DNA of 64,000 nucleotides from Microplitis mediator (GCF_029852145.1 NC_079971.1:5265697-5329696), one strand, 5' to 3'; positions 23,456 through 34,471 are shown, counted from the first letter of the stretch. Made by a program: numbers and translations. Notes: generated from the letters alone by a model not told the origin.

Positions 23456-24077
23456 TTTAAATTATCAATAAGAAGAAATACTTATTTTAATTTTTCACTG
23501 CCGGGAGATGAAAGAAATTTTTTTTTTATTTTCGTTATTAAGTCTGATAAAAATTATTATTGAGGCAGTTAAAAAAAATATGCTACCAGGGAGTTGTTAT
23601 GTGAGATTAGCAATTCATGACGGCGTACTTGTTATTATTGTTGAGTTCAGGAGGGTGTGGATACATTTAACACAATGGCGACAGTAGTAATAATAATAAT
23701 AGTTATTATCATATTAATTAAGAAGAGTATTTTTTATAATATACTATACGTTTATTTGTTTTTATGTTTATTGCTTTTTTCTGACACGGTTTTACTTTTT
23801 TCCTTTGTCTTTCTTATAGGGGATTGTTTTTTTTTTTATTATGTAATCTGGGGCTTGTTACAAAAAGTGTGAATATAAACAGTTGTATTATTAAAGAAGT
23901 TGGTGAGTGTCGAGAGTGTTACTAAAGTTTAAGTAAAGACATGAAAGAAAATTAACAATTTCAAATTAATTAAATTGTTTTAATGAAAAATACTTGATTG
24001 TTGTTTTTAGTGACAATTATACTCGAGCTTTGAATAAATTTGACTTTAAAAATTTATCAAAATTTTATTTTACTTCA
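23456..24077. other. No gene recognised
   Basis: AT-rich. A 71-codon plus-strand frame at 23,657-23,872 is Ile/Phe/Leu-rich, as expected of AT-rich noncoding DNA, and is not called. Confidence 0.4.
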
Positions 24078-25265
24078 GAGGGACCACTAGTATGGCCGCC
24101 TGAAAAAAAGATTATTTTTGGGAATTTTTTTAAAGAAAACTACTGCATGGAATTTTTTAAATTTTTTGGGGATAAATTTGTGGATGTATAGTAAATACAT
24201 GATGAAATTTTTGGACCAAAAAATTAAAAATTCAGCGAGTTATTCGCAATCTCTCAAGGCTCGAAAAAAAAAGTCCCCCACTGCAGTGATAGCGACCTTC
24301 ACAGTGCAGGAAATCAAAAAAACCAAAAAGTTTATTAAACTAAAAGGTATTTCCCGTACCGAGACGCTCGGGCTAAGAAAAAAGTGAAATTTAACAAAAT
24401 GGCGGAATTTAAAAAAAAAATTTAAATTTGGCGCGAAAATTTGATGATTTTTGGCCTGACAAAATTACATTTTTGATTCGATCGGATAACTGGAGGTTCA
24501 TGGAACGTAGAAACATGTCGATACTGCCATTCTAATACGTCGTATCCCACAAAATTTGACATTTTCACTTTTCTTGAAAAATGAAATCATTGTAACAATG
24601 TGCAGCTCGTATCAAAATTTTAGAGGTCAAATTGTTTATTTAGTATTTTTAAATAATTATTCTAGTATGTCGTATCCTACATGCAGACTTTCGCGCCATT
24701 CTAATATGTCGTATCCCATTTTCGCATAGGTTCAGACACGCTTAACATTTTCAATTTTAAGTTAATTTTAACGAAGTAATTAACGACATTAGTAAGAAGG
24801 TAATTATGCACAATTTTTGACTCTTTTTACAGCATATGATTCAAAATTATGTATTCACTACAAATGCCTGTATTTTATGAAAAACATGAAAATAAATTTG
24901 TAGGTTATACCAATGTAAACATATTACAAATAATTTTCTTTGCCAACCATGAAACGTTTTTATCGTCTCCTGAAAAATTTCCCAAATGTGGGATACGACG
25001 TATTAGAATGGCAGTATCGATATAAAAGAAGCTGCAATTCAAATCAAATATATATGATGATTTGTCTTCAAGTTATAACTGCAGCAATTTTGAAAAATGT
25101 ATTTTTGAGAACCGATAAGCGGTTGCTCTTCAGATGACTGTTAGTCAAAAAACCATTCGAGATATGCACTAGAAATTGTAGTATGTTATTTTTGAAGCTA
25201 TAGACTATCGAAATATGCGAAAAAAATGGATTTTTTCAAAATTTGACACTAGTGGTCCCCCTTAA
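24078..25265 (+). repeat. GGGACCACTAGT element with short ORF, copy 1
   Basis: Starts GAGGGACCACTAGT and ends ACTAGTGGTCCCCCTTAA. It shares its length with copies at 48.7 and 59.8 kb. Within it a frame encoding FLDQKIKNSASYSQSLKA and VQEIKKTKKFIKL is recognisable in all three copies (here 24,118-24,387). A separate TIR element is inserted at 24,519-25,019. TTAA at the right end hints at a TTAA target. It may be a non-autonomous relative of an autonomous transposon. Confidence 0.8.
24519..25019. repeat. TIR element nested in copy 1, with repeated end motif
   Basis: CGATACTGCCATTCTAATAC opens the element and its complement closes it, the arms extending to about 33 bases. The core TTCTAATACGTCGTATCCCA recurs inside at about 24,660 and 24,697. 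Copies 2 and 3 of the host give the uninterrupted site 'GAAACATATAAAAGAAG'. Confidence 0.9.
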
Positions 25266-26291
25266 TTCGAAAAAATTTTTAGCTCTTCTTTATTTAAATC
25301 ACACGAATTATCCTGCGTCAAAAAAATATATATAAGACGATTATTAGCATAACGACGTTAATTAAATTACAAATCAAGAGTCGGTGTCTTTACCAGACTG
25401 AATTTTCTATGAAAAATTTACATTAAACCCTAAACGTTTTTTTCATACTAATTGCGCCACCAAATAAAATAAACTTAAATAAAATTTTTTACTAATCCAG
25501 ACATAGAAACAGTTGAGTAATAAATAACCAACTAGTACAATGACAAGAGTGGCTTCGTAGGTCAATATATAGAGTATGTGAATTGAAGCGAATCACGTTA
25601 CTATACGGACGATTGCTCTTCACATCTAAGGGGATTGATTCCATTCTCTCTTTATTTTTCTCTATTTTTATTTTTTTATACACATATATAACACTTATGT
25701 ATATATATTTATATAAGAAAATTTTTCGCGAAAAAAAAGAAATGAAATGAGAAATCTATATCCTTGAGATCGTATAGATGGTTATATCGTATATAGATAC
25801 ACCGTAAAAATACTGCACCCCTATTTATATATAGATACATCTCGTAAAGAATTCTATTTTCCAGGGTAATCCGTGGTTCACATCTGAGACATACTTGTTA
25901 TATATATATATTCTTTTATATGTTGACGCGGGTCTACATGTGTATGTATGTATGTATGTATGTATGTATATATGTACAAACATACATATATATATCTGAA
26001 GAATTTTTTTTTCTTATAAGTAACTTGATAGAGATCTCAACCGGATCTCCGGCTCGACTCAACCAACGACCCAACTTACCCATAAATATGATTGCCGAAG
26101 CACCCTTTTATACTACCCTATCCCCACTTACCCTCTTTTTCTAGCTTTCCAGGATCACGTCTCTTTACGATCACATTTCCAAAATCCAATCTACGATTAT
26201 TTTTTATTGAAATAAAAATAAAACTTTTTTTTCGATCATTTCAATCGTATTAAATTATTAAGGCATTTGATATTAAACTAATTTTCATATC
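25266..26291. other. No gene recognised
   Basis: AT-rich, with a (TATG)n microsatellite at about 25,941-25,969. The small open frames here lack supporting signals. Confidence 0.4.
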
Positions 26292-27448
26292 TACACGGAG
26301 AAATTATTCTTGTTTGAAATTCTATGGTGTCATAGTATAGCCGGACCATTTTGGCCACTGACGGAAATTTAAATAAACACATGGAAAAATTACTATGGCC
26401 GTAGTAAAATTGACAACGGTTATATAAAAAATTACTGTAATCTTACTGTAAAAAAGCGGGAGTGAATTTGTAGTGATTACGGATTTTCTAAATCTGAATT
26501 TACTTCAGCACTCGGAATAACGGAGTTTCAGAAAAAATCACTCTGCATACGGAGTCAATAGGGAGTTTATTTTTTCAGCGGAGTGATTTCGGAGTTATCT
26601 AGATTTTACACTAAAAATTAGCAGAGTAAATCCAGAGTAAATGTGGAGTGGGTGACTAACCTAATGAACTTTGAAAATTGAACTGGACAATTTGAACTTT
26701 GGTAATTTGAACTTTGGCAACTTGAACTTTGGTAAATTTGAACTTTTACTATGTGGATGATGATGATGAATGAATAAAAAAATAATTATATCAAAAAAAA
26801 ATTATTTTTGATGTAAGATATACTAAATTATTCAAAGTTCAAAATGTAAAAGTTCAAATTTTCGAAGCTAATGAACTTCGAAAATTTGAATTTTTAGTCA
26901 TCTAATGAAATATGAAACCGTGGAGTGGATGACTGTTTATTCATTGATTCCCCTTGGAGTTAAATTTGGGAGTTTAATTTAATATTGAAACTCTGGGTCG
27001 GAGTGAATGTGGATTTAAATGAAATCCAGGTCACTCCGCTGAAAAAATAACCTCCAAATTTACTCCGTATGCAGAGTGATTTTTTTCGAAACTCCGGAAC
27101 TCCGAATAATGGAGTGAATTCCGATTGAATTAAAATCCGTAATCACTCCAAATTTTTCACTGTATATTAAAATCCACATTCACTTCCATTTGGAGTTTTA
27201 ATATTTAAATAAAAGCTCTTAAGTAGTAAATTTTACTCCAAAGGAATTAAATAAATACACAGTCATCCACTCCGAATTGAATCTGCGTTCACGTCGAAAT
27301 TTTTTTACAGTGCATTGTAAGTTTTACTATAGCCATAGTAATTTTTCCATGTGTTTATTTCAATTTTGGTCAGGAGGCCGACACGGTCCCGATTACTATC
27401 ATAGTAATGACACCATAGCATTTCAAACAAGAATAATTTCTCAGTGTA
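26292..27448. repeat. TACACGGAGAAATTATTCTTG MITE
   Basis: TACACGGAGAAATTATTCTT (from 26,292) is mirrored by AAGAATAATTTCTCAGTGTA (to 27,448). The arms also match over 'GTCATAGTA' and 'TTTTTCCATGTGTTTATTT'. An element occupying 26,445-27,312 is nested in it. Confidence 0.85.
26445..27312. repeat. CTGTAAAAAA-ended element with GGAGTGAAT words
   Basis: Ends CTGTAAAAAAGCGGGAGTGA and TTTTTTTACAGTG. The interior alternates GGAGTGA and TCACTCC in inverted order. The sub-block 26,655-26,890 (AATTTGAACTTTGG repeats) may be a further insertion. A relative lies at 61,971-63,180. Confidence 0.75.
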
Positions 27449-28152
27449 TTTAAAAAATAAAAAATAGTTTAACAAAATTCCATAGGTGGAATTTTTTATC
27501 TCAGTTACTTAATGGGTAACAATTTTATCTAAATTAGTTCTCAGTCATGACTAGCAAAAATTTTTAAAATACTTTGGAGGCTAATATATATTTTAAACTA
27601 AAATAATTTTATGGTTCTTGAATTGTGAATAAAAAAATTTTTAAAACGAATAATTTTTTTATTTCAAAAGAATTTAGTTTTTGTTTACAATAAATTTTGT
27701 TTCTTTTTATAGCAGTTTCAATTAGTGTTGAAACATTTTTACTACCAGATAAGATTACTAAATATTTCAAGGACTGGAAAAAAAAGCTTATAAAATACTT
27801 GAAAAAAAAAAAAAATCATATTATTCATCACTTTAGTGACTCATATTATTCAATCAAAATAATTAATGTCTACCTATTGACCGTTGAATTATTATTTACT
27901 TCATAGTCATTAAATGTAGCTCATAATAAAAAAATAGTCGTCATGGAAAATAACAAAGTAATTAAAAAAAAATGTATTTTTTACACAAAAACATTTTTAA
28001 TGTCCATTAAGTAGAATTATATATGTCTACAAAAATTTCCTAGAATATCACACTAATCACTAATAGATTTTTTCAAAATTCTCGGAACCAATTAACGTCG
28101 ATTTTTATATCTCGGATAGCCATTGCTTCATCAGTCAACTACGAAGTAGACA
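27449..28152. other. No gene recognised
   Basis: AT-rich spacer upstream of the RVxRQV gene. A 69-codon frame at 27,697-27,906 is Ile/Lys-rich with no other support. Confidence 0.4.
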
Positions 28153-28161
28153 AATATATAA
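28153..28161 (+). promoter_or_regulatory. TATA box of RVxRQV gene
   Basis: ATATATAAA lies about 108 bases upstream of the ATG at 28,269, and AAATTACTATC follows about 30 bases downstream of it. This resembles the AAATTATC(A/T)GT start region of the minus-strand peptide genes. No leader intron is needed. Confidence 0.5.
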
Positions 28162-28268
28162 AGAGTAACTTTTAAATTACTATCGTCATAACGACTGAAT
28201 CTTTCCAAGTGTTAACTTAAAAAATAAATATAAATATATAGACCGGTGATAAATAAAAATATTAAAAA

Positions 28269-30014
28269 ATGACAATTAATTTTTTTATTCCTCTAGTTGT
28301 ACTTGTACTTCTTAATTTAACTTCAGGTAATTAAAGCAATTTAAATAAATTATTTAGCAATATTTTAATATATTCAGATAAAATATTACAATAGTTCTGT
28401 AAATTTAACTCAAATTTATTTAGGACTCACTATTCGTGTAGCTCGTCAAGTAGAAGATCAACCAGAAGAAATTCCAGAAAATGTAATTGTAATCGATGAG
28501 CCTATAGGTAATTAAATTAATTTTCTTTTAAATTGATAATTTTCATTTTATTTCATTAAATAATTTCTAATTAAACTCAGAACCTGTGCGTGTTACTCGT
28601 CAAGTAGATTTTCCACCAGAAGAACTTCCTGAGCAAATTTCTGTCTTTTCAGGTAAATTTTAAAAATATTTTATTTTTAAAATTACTAGTCTTTTAGATT
28701 TTTTGGAAAGTTATTTTTAGTCTTCAAATTCAGCTGCCTAGATTGCACATGCGCACTTAATTAATCAACAGGCGCATGTGTAGATCAAGGCAACGTCAGC
28801 TGAATTTTATAACCTTACATATCTCGATTAATTGATATGACATAACACCAAAGATAGCTTTTTTTTTTAATGAGTTAAGTTCTTATAAGAGAATATTATT
28901 AAACATAGCATCCAATTTTCAAAGTGTAAATCTTTTTTAATAATAATAAAGTAAATTATTTTTATAACTCTGACTGCATGACGCTGACTTGAGACATTTA
29001 AATGCGTTTTTCTTCGCGCATTCATTACACAAGCTATTTTATACATCTAGTGACATCGAGTATAATACTGATTCTATATAATGTATACCTGAGTCGAAAT
29101 CTAAGGCATATTTTGAACCTAAATGAGCATCGAAAACGTAAATAAGACTTTTTAGGACACAATCATTGAAAAAGCTTGAAATAAACGAACGTACAGAGGC
29201 ATGCATTAGATCTACAAAGACATATATCATGGAATGAACGAGCTTAGAATTTTTTGAATCGACTCTCTGTTGGTCCCAGGCTGCTTCAAGGTCCTATTCC
29301 ACTCCCAGGTGTCATTAATGTACTGATAAAATCGCTGGATCACTTGCAGCTATTTTTTACTAGTCGTAGGATTTTTTTAAATCGACCCTCTGTTGGTCCC
29401 AGGCTGTCTGTGGGACCCAATCCACCCTCGGGTGTCATTAGCCCACTGGAGAGATGACTGGGTCACTTGCATCAGTTCTCCAGTAGTCCGCAAATTTAAC
29501 AATTTAGCCTTTTCGTAGTATTCCTTGCAAGTCCTCTCTTCTGTTAAGTCTAGTTACGTTCGTTTTACGATTTATAACTCTGTAGGTCTAATTCAAGCCT
29601 TTGTAAGCCTAAGTCGGTCCATTTCAAGCTTTTACAATGTCTATGTCGTAAAAAGTCTAATGTAGGTTTTCAATGCTCATTTAGGTTCAAAGCATGCCTT
29701 AGATTTTGACACGGGTAAGATGTTATTTTTCAATAAATTTCATAGTACATAAATATTTTATTTAGAAAATTTTCGTGTTGTTCGTCAAGTAGAAGACTCA
29801 CCAAAAAAAAGTTGTGATGAGGAATTTGTAACGGATAAAATCAAAAGTAAATTAAAAAAATCTTTACAAGCCCTCAGTTTTTTTTTTTTTTTTTAATAAC
29901 TTACATTTTAATTTAGACCATCGACGTGTCGCTCGTCAAGTCAATCATCCGCCAGAAATTCCAGAAGAAAATAAAAATGACCAGTACACCAAAGAATTTT
30001 ACTTTGATTTCTAA
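28269..30014 (+). CDS. Secreted precursor with four RVxRQV exon repeats
   Basis: Five exons: 28,269-28,326 (signal peptide MTINFFIPLVVLVLLNLTS), 28,424-28,507 (RVARQVEDQPEEIPE...), 28,581-28,652 (RVTRQVDFPPEELPE...), 29,766-29,846 (RVVRQVEDSPKKSCDEE...) and 29,917-30,014 (RVARQVNHPPEIPEE..., then TAA). All introns are phase 1 with GT..AG; the predicted product is 130 residues. Each repeat exon holds RVxR just before QV, a minimal R-x-x-R proprotein-convertase pattern. Cutting there would release acidic peptides of about 20-32 residues with N-terminal Gln. A lone Cys is in exon 4. AATAAA is at 30,052-30,057. Intron 3 holds a hairpin and a TIR element. The family is not recognised; processing is inferred and the exon repeats are plain in the sequence. 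Confidence 0.88.
28726..28807. repeat. 82-bp hairpin in intron 3
   Basis: AAATTCAGCTG at the left pairs with CAGCTGAATTT at the right, and an inner GCACATGCGC pairs with GCGCATGTG. This is a small hairpin MITE in the intron of the RVxRQV gene. Confidence 0.75.
29091..29710. repeat. GAGTCGAAATCTAAGGCAT TIR element, copy 1
   Basis: Ends GAGTCGAAATCTAAGGCAT and ATGCCTTAGATTTTGAC, with TIRs extending over roughly 130 bases. The interior has a duplicated 'CCCTCTGTTGGTCCCAGGCTG' block. Copy 2 is at 41,021-41,646. It sits in intron 3 of the RVxRQV gene without disturbing its exons. Confidence 0.9.
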
Positions 30015-30018
30015 TCTC

Positions 30019-30038
30019 CGTTGGCAAATAAGCCAACG
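30019..30038 (+). promoter_or_regulatory. 3' UTR stem-loop
   Basis: CGTTGGC (30,019-30,025), loop AAATAA and GCCAACG (30,032-30,038) form a perfect 7-bp stem five bases after the stop codon of the RVxRQV gene, shortly before its AATAAA. It could affect mRNA stability or translation. No family match is claimed. Confidence 0.5.
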
Positions 30039-30361
30039 CAAAAAGTTTTAAAATAAAACTTTATTGATTGTAATTGTGCATTAAAAATAAATAATCTTTA
30101 GAAAATAAAAAAACAAAAAATTTATTATTTAATTGTTTGAAATAAAAAAAAAAAGTTTTATTTTTTAACCGATAATTTATTGTTTTTTTTCTATAAGCAC
30201 TAGAGTTAATTTAAAAATAATTACATTGTTGTGATTTATGACGCATTGTTACGATAAGCGATATGTCAAACTCAAATCAAAGTCCAGTAGTTAATAACTA
30301 TTTTTAATTTTTCTTAATTAACGCGCATTTAGAGTAAAACTAGTTAACTTTCTAATTTATC

Positions 30362-30726
30362 ATGAAAAATATGTTTTTTACTTGTTTTATTGTTTTATAT
30401 TTTTATTTTATATCAGGTAATTATGTTGACGTGATCAATTTTTTTATTTTATAATTTCTGATTTATCAAGCCAATAATTATAAAAATACAAGTATTCAAT
30501 TACTGTTTATTTTTTTTTTAATTTTATAAATTCATTTTATCGCAGGATGCATTCGATTGAGTCCTCAACATAGGCCTCAAATTGTTTTTGAAGTTGTCAA
30601 GCACAGTGAACACTTTTTTTTTTTTAATTACTCGATCAATTAAGGAGACTAATGAAAAATAAAAATATCAAAATTTCAATTATTTTTTATTTAATTAATT
30701 TTTTATAAGACCTCAGATTTAACTGA
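30362..30726 (+). CDS. Short secreted Cys-containing peptide
   Basis: Exon 1 (30,362-30,416) encodes the hydrophobic signal MKNMFFTCFIVLYFYFIS and ends G|GTAATT. Exon 2 starts after GCAG at 30,546 and reads GCIRLSPQHRPQIVFEVVKH. If exon 2 ends at CACA|GTGAAC (30,605), a 104-base intron leads to 30,710 and the product closes NLRFN with TGA at 30,724-30,726, keeping phase 1. If it is not spliced there, the frame runs through a T-rich stretch to TAA at 30,641. A third choice joins 30,605 to the exon at 34,383. It lies 350 bases after the RVxRQV gene, on the same strand. The family is not recognised. Confidence 0.5.
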
Positions 30727-30731
30727 GTATC

Positions 30732-30850
30732 ATCCGGGGTGGTATGGCAAAGTGACATAAGCTTCAACTGATAGGCAGAAGGATCCAGGTTCGAGCCCCA
30801 GTAATAACGAGTAACTTTTTATTGATAAAAAGTTGAACAAACATCAACTA
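30732..30850 (+). repeat. tRNA-derived SINE-like piece
   Basis: Contains a B-box match GGTTCGAGCCCC (about 30,788-30,799) after an A-box-like GGTATGGCAAAGTG region, and a tail with TTATTGATAAA as at 14.2 kb. The stems are imperfect, so it is not a functional tRNA. Confidence 0.5.
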
Positions 30851-31305
30851 ATCAGTACAAATAGTAATCTACATATATATAATTGGTTCTAAATTTTTTT
30901 TATCGGGTTATACTATCGATACTAAGGAATAAGTGCATTACGCTTACACGGTAAGAAATATTTCGCGGATATCACCATGCCAGTATGGGCGTGAACGCCA
31001 TACTGTGTGGTATCGAAGATTTTTATAGGTTATAAAATTGTATGCATAGATGATTCGACCATTGCGGGAATAGTAACCCGATGAAAAAAGATTTTATACA
31101 ATTATATATAGACTATATATAATTATATATAGGCTTTATATAATTGGATAGAAAAAATGGCCCGATCCAATTGTATACAATTTGTATAGAAATTGTATAA
31201 AATTCTATACAAATTGTATAGAAATTTTATACAATTCTATACAAATTGTATACAATTCTATTATTGCAATTATATCGAATTGTATATAATTTTTATAAAA
31301 TTGTA

Positions 31306-33113
31306 TACACAGAAAAAAAGGAAATCTTGAAACAAGAAATAAAATGTCTTCGAAATTTTTTTCTTGAACCAAGCGAAATTTCTTACTTTATTGAAGTAAA
31401 AAAATTATTTGGATCAAGAAATTATTTCCTTCGCGGAAGACATAATTTTCTTAGTCTAAAACATAAATTCTTTAAACCAAGAAAAAACTTTCTTGGTCCC
31501 AAAAATTTTTTTTTTGGTTCGAGAAGATTTTTTTTTCAATTCAACAAATTTTTTTTTTGGCTGAAAATTGTTACGTTTTTAAGTCAAGAAAAAATTTCTT
31601 GAGCTGAAACAAAAAAGTTTTTGAACCATGAAAAATAACGTTTTAAACCAAGAACAAACTTTCTTGGCCCAAGAAAGTTTGTTCTTGGTTTAAAGCATTA
31701 TTTTCTCGGGCCAAGAAAGTTTGTTTTTAACTCGAGAAATTTGTTTCTTGTCTAAAGACTGTTACCTTATCGAGTCAAGAAACAATGTCTTGAGCTAAAA
31801 AAAAAGTTTTTGTACTAAGAAAAAAAATTTTTTAAACCAAGAAGAAACTTTCTTGGGCCAAGAATTTTTTTATTTGTCGCAAACAAAAAAAAAATTACCA
31901 GCCAAAAAATTAATTTCTTTAATTAAGCAAATAAATCTATCGAGCTAAAAAATTTTATTTTTTTTTGTTTCATTTTTTTAATGAACAATTTTTTTTTTGT
32001 TTTAATATTACAAACAATGCTGTGAAGCAAATAAATACTGAATCAGAAGCATTTATAAGGGATGGGCAAGTTTCGCAATAAGTTAAATATTTAAACAAAT
32101 TGAGAATAAACAAATATCGCTTAACCGAGGAATCGAACCCAGATCGATTCGGCGTCACGCGAGAGCTTTACCAACTAAGCCATCCCAGCCTTTGCTAGAC
32201 TACGTTTACTTTGCCCACATATACTGAACCACACTGGCTTATGGTCAGTCACATTTTTAAATCCTAAACCCAGAATTAATATTACAAATGTTATCGCCAA
32301 TAATTTAGAAAAATGTTAGTTTTGACATTTTACCAAAATACTGAACGGATTGTATGAATCGTTCATAAATGAATTTCGACATAAATATAAAAAAGTTGAA
32401 AAAAAAAAAAACGAATTTAATTACAAAAAAAATTGAGAAATTATTCAGTATTATTTAATTACATTAATCAATTAATTTATTATAATAATATAATTTGGTT
32501 ATTTAATTTTTAATTTATTTAAAATAAAAAGGTGAACTCAAAATCCGTTTGCTGCGCTAGTGTGAGAAAGAGAGAGAGAGTGGGGAGTATTCATTCCTTC
32601 GGGTGCGAAGGAGGGAGCACCTATGAGTGAGAATCCAAGAGAAAACTTTCTTGGCTTGAGACTCTAGTAATCTTGGTTTGAGATTTTTCGTGTGATTGGT
32701 CAGAGAAAGTACACTATACTCAAACCAAGAGTTTAAATTTCTTGAATCAACTCCCTTTATTTTTAGTTCGAGTTCGTACCGTTTATTGTTTCAAAACATC
32801 ATAGTTCTTTAATTAAGTGTATAACTTTCTCGAACTAAATATTTTTATTTCTTAGTTTAAGTAAGTAACATACTCAGGTTAAGAAAAATTATTATTAAAC
32901 TAAAAACTGCAAGTTTTTAAAACAAGTAATTCTATTATTGGACCAAGTATGAAATATGTATTGGCTTAAGAATTTTTTTTCTTAATTGAAGATTTAAAAT
33001 TCAAGAAATTATTTCACTTCGTTCAAGAAATTTCCGGTTTTCATTCCACTCGCTGAAAAATTTCTTGGTTGAAGAAAAATTTTCTTGAGTCAAGATTTTT
33101 TTTTTTCTGTGTA
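31306..33113. repeat. ACACAGAAAAAAAG element with CTTGAA/TTCAAG words
   Basis: Ends TACACAGAAAAAAAG and CTTTTTTTCTGTGTA-like sequence. The interior is dominated by AAGAAATTTCTT and CTTGGTTTAAG motifs in alternating orientation. It encloses a minus-strand tRNA-like piece. The frame at 31,246-31,602 (Phe/Lys-rich) is a repeat shadow. Confidence 0.8.
32107..32192 (-). repeat. tRNA-derived SINE-like piece
   Basis: Minus strand shows A-box-like TGGCTTAGTTGGTAAAGC and B-box GGTTCGATTCC, spaced as in a tRNA. This is the best A/B-box pair in the window. Acceptor and T stems do not pair well and an AT-rich tail with TCTCAATTT follows, fitting a SINE head rather than a tRNA gene. Confidence 0.6.
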
Positions 33114-33643
33114 TAATTATATAGACTTGTATACAATTTGTATAGAATTGTATACAATTCCTATACAGTTGTATACAATTGGATCAGGCCATTTTTTGTA
33201 TATAATTTTATACAATTGTATAAAATCTTTTTTCATCGGGAACACTAGCGATAGTTGTCGCGGACGCCGCAATATCAGTATGGCCGTCAGGCCCATACTG
33301 CGTTGCCGTATCCAGAATGCTTCTGGCAGATAAACCTAGTCTAACTACATATATATAGTTTTGGCGGTAATACGATAGTATACATTTATTGACACGCCAA
33401 AAATTATGGCGGGAAAAACTAGTAGCAATGTGGTATGGGTCTCAGGGCTATGCTGTTTCACCGTGCCTGCTATGCATACGTGTGAGCAATACAATAGCTC
33501 CAGTACTATACAGTATAGTAAATAACGCCATACTTCTGGGACTCGTTGCAATACTGTCATGGAATATTTCACATACTATTTTAGTATCTGTCTTGAGACC
33601 ATACCAGCATGGTGTTGAACGCCATGCATTTCTTACCGTGTAT

Positions 33644-34382
33644 ATGTCCTGCATGTAATTTCAAAAAATTAGAATTTTTGATCGTTTGTAAGGTGAGATA
33701 TTGATAATCAAAGTGCACACAGTTAATATGGAGTAGCTCGAACAAACCTAAAAATGCATTTTTTACCGTGTATTAGACTAAAAATTCCGAGAACACTAAC
33801 TAACAGAACTACACGCACTAATGACACTAAAGCATTAGTCCGCGAAAATACAAGACTATTAGTTTTTCATTAGTGTTTTCCAATAGTTTTCATTAGTATT
33901 TTTCCGTAAAAGTAGCCAGTACCATCTTGTTCTTTCCGTGTGGGTCACGAAAAATCTGTTGTTTTTAATTACCATACATGTTTTAAATTTACATATATTT
34001 AACAAGTATCTAATAATTTGCCAATATCTTCATTAAAAAAAAAAACTTTTTTTCGGGTCACAATAATTTTTCTTTTTTAATTTTATTAAATTTTCTAAGG
34101 GCCCCATTTTACCCTCAATACTTTGTATCAGTATAAAATTTCGAATATATGTAAATATTATAGAACTTGGTAATAAAAAAAAGTCGTGGGTAAATGGGCG
34201 CCATGAAGCGAAATAGGCGATTTTTTAAATTTCAAATTACAAAATTGTTAATTATCTACTCTAAATAAATTCATTTTTTTTTTTCATGTAAAACTATATT
34301 ATTTTTGAAAGTTTAGTCTCCTTGATTGATAATTTTATAAAAATCCATATTTTTGTTTTATGATAATAAAATTTTTTGGCAG
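33644..34382. other. AT-rich, transposon scraps
   Basis: 33,830-33,925 has inverted CATTAGTG words. 34,090-34,210 has GGGCCCCATTTTACCC and GGGTAAATGGGCGCC, like the ends of a small TIR element also seen at about 53,990-54,120. No gene. Confidence 0.45.
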
Positions 34383-34471
34383 ATGGAGAAAATGATTTTG
34401 ACATGGGAGTTCAGTCGCATATGAACACTTATGAGTATAGTGACTCAGTTCAAAATTTTAATAAAACTTGA
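34383..34471 (+). CDS. Candidate terminal exon
   Basis: Preceded by TTTTTTGGCAG. Read from phase 1 it stays open for 28 codons (GENDFDMGVQSHMNTYEYSD and on), ending FNKT with TGA at 34,469-34,471. The hydrophilic Asp/Glu/Ser content is unlike random AT-rich DNA. It could be the last exon of the gene starting at 30,362, joined from 30,605 across the nested transposons, or belong to an unseen gene. A short open frame alone is weak evidence. Confidence 0.35.

Larger units (their letters stand above)
31076..33239. repeat. CCCGATGAAAAAAG element nested in the above
   Basis: CCCGATGAAAAAAGATTTTA at the left and TAAAATCTTTTTTCATCGGG at the right are exact complements. The remaining flanks are built of TTGTATACAATT palindromes. 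The 54.9 kb copy of the host has the uninterrupted site AGTAACATTGGCG (about 55,333). Confidence 0.9.
30945..33643. repeat. TACACGGTAAGAAAT element, copy 1, doubly nested
   Basis: Starts TACACGGTAAGAAATATTTC and ends GCATTTCTTACCGTGTA. The flanking thirds match 54,886-55,751 closely, while the middle is a separate insertion (31,076-33,239) that itself contains another (31,306-33,113). Frames open on both strands at 33,345-33,658 are shared with copy 2 but arise within palindromic 'CATACTG' repeats; coding is doubtful. Confidence 0.85.

Noticed and set aside
24519..25019. CRISPR-like array from the repeated TTCTAATACGTCG motif
   Set aside because: Irregular spacing, inverted orientations and TIR borders, in a eukaryotic genome.
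31246..31602. 118-codon Phe/Lys-rich frame
   Set aside because: Made of AAGAAATTTCTT words of a nested element.
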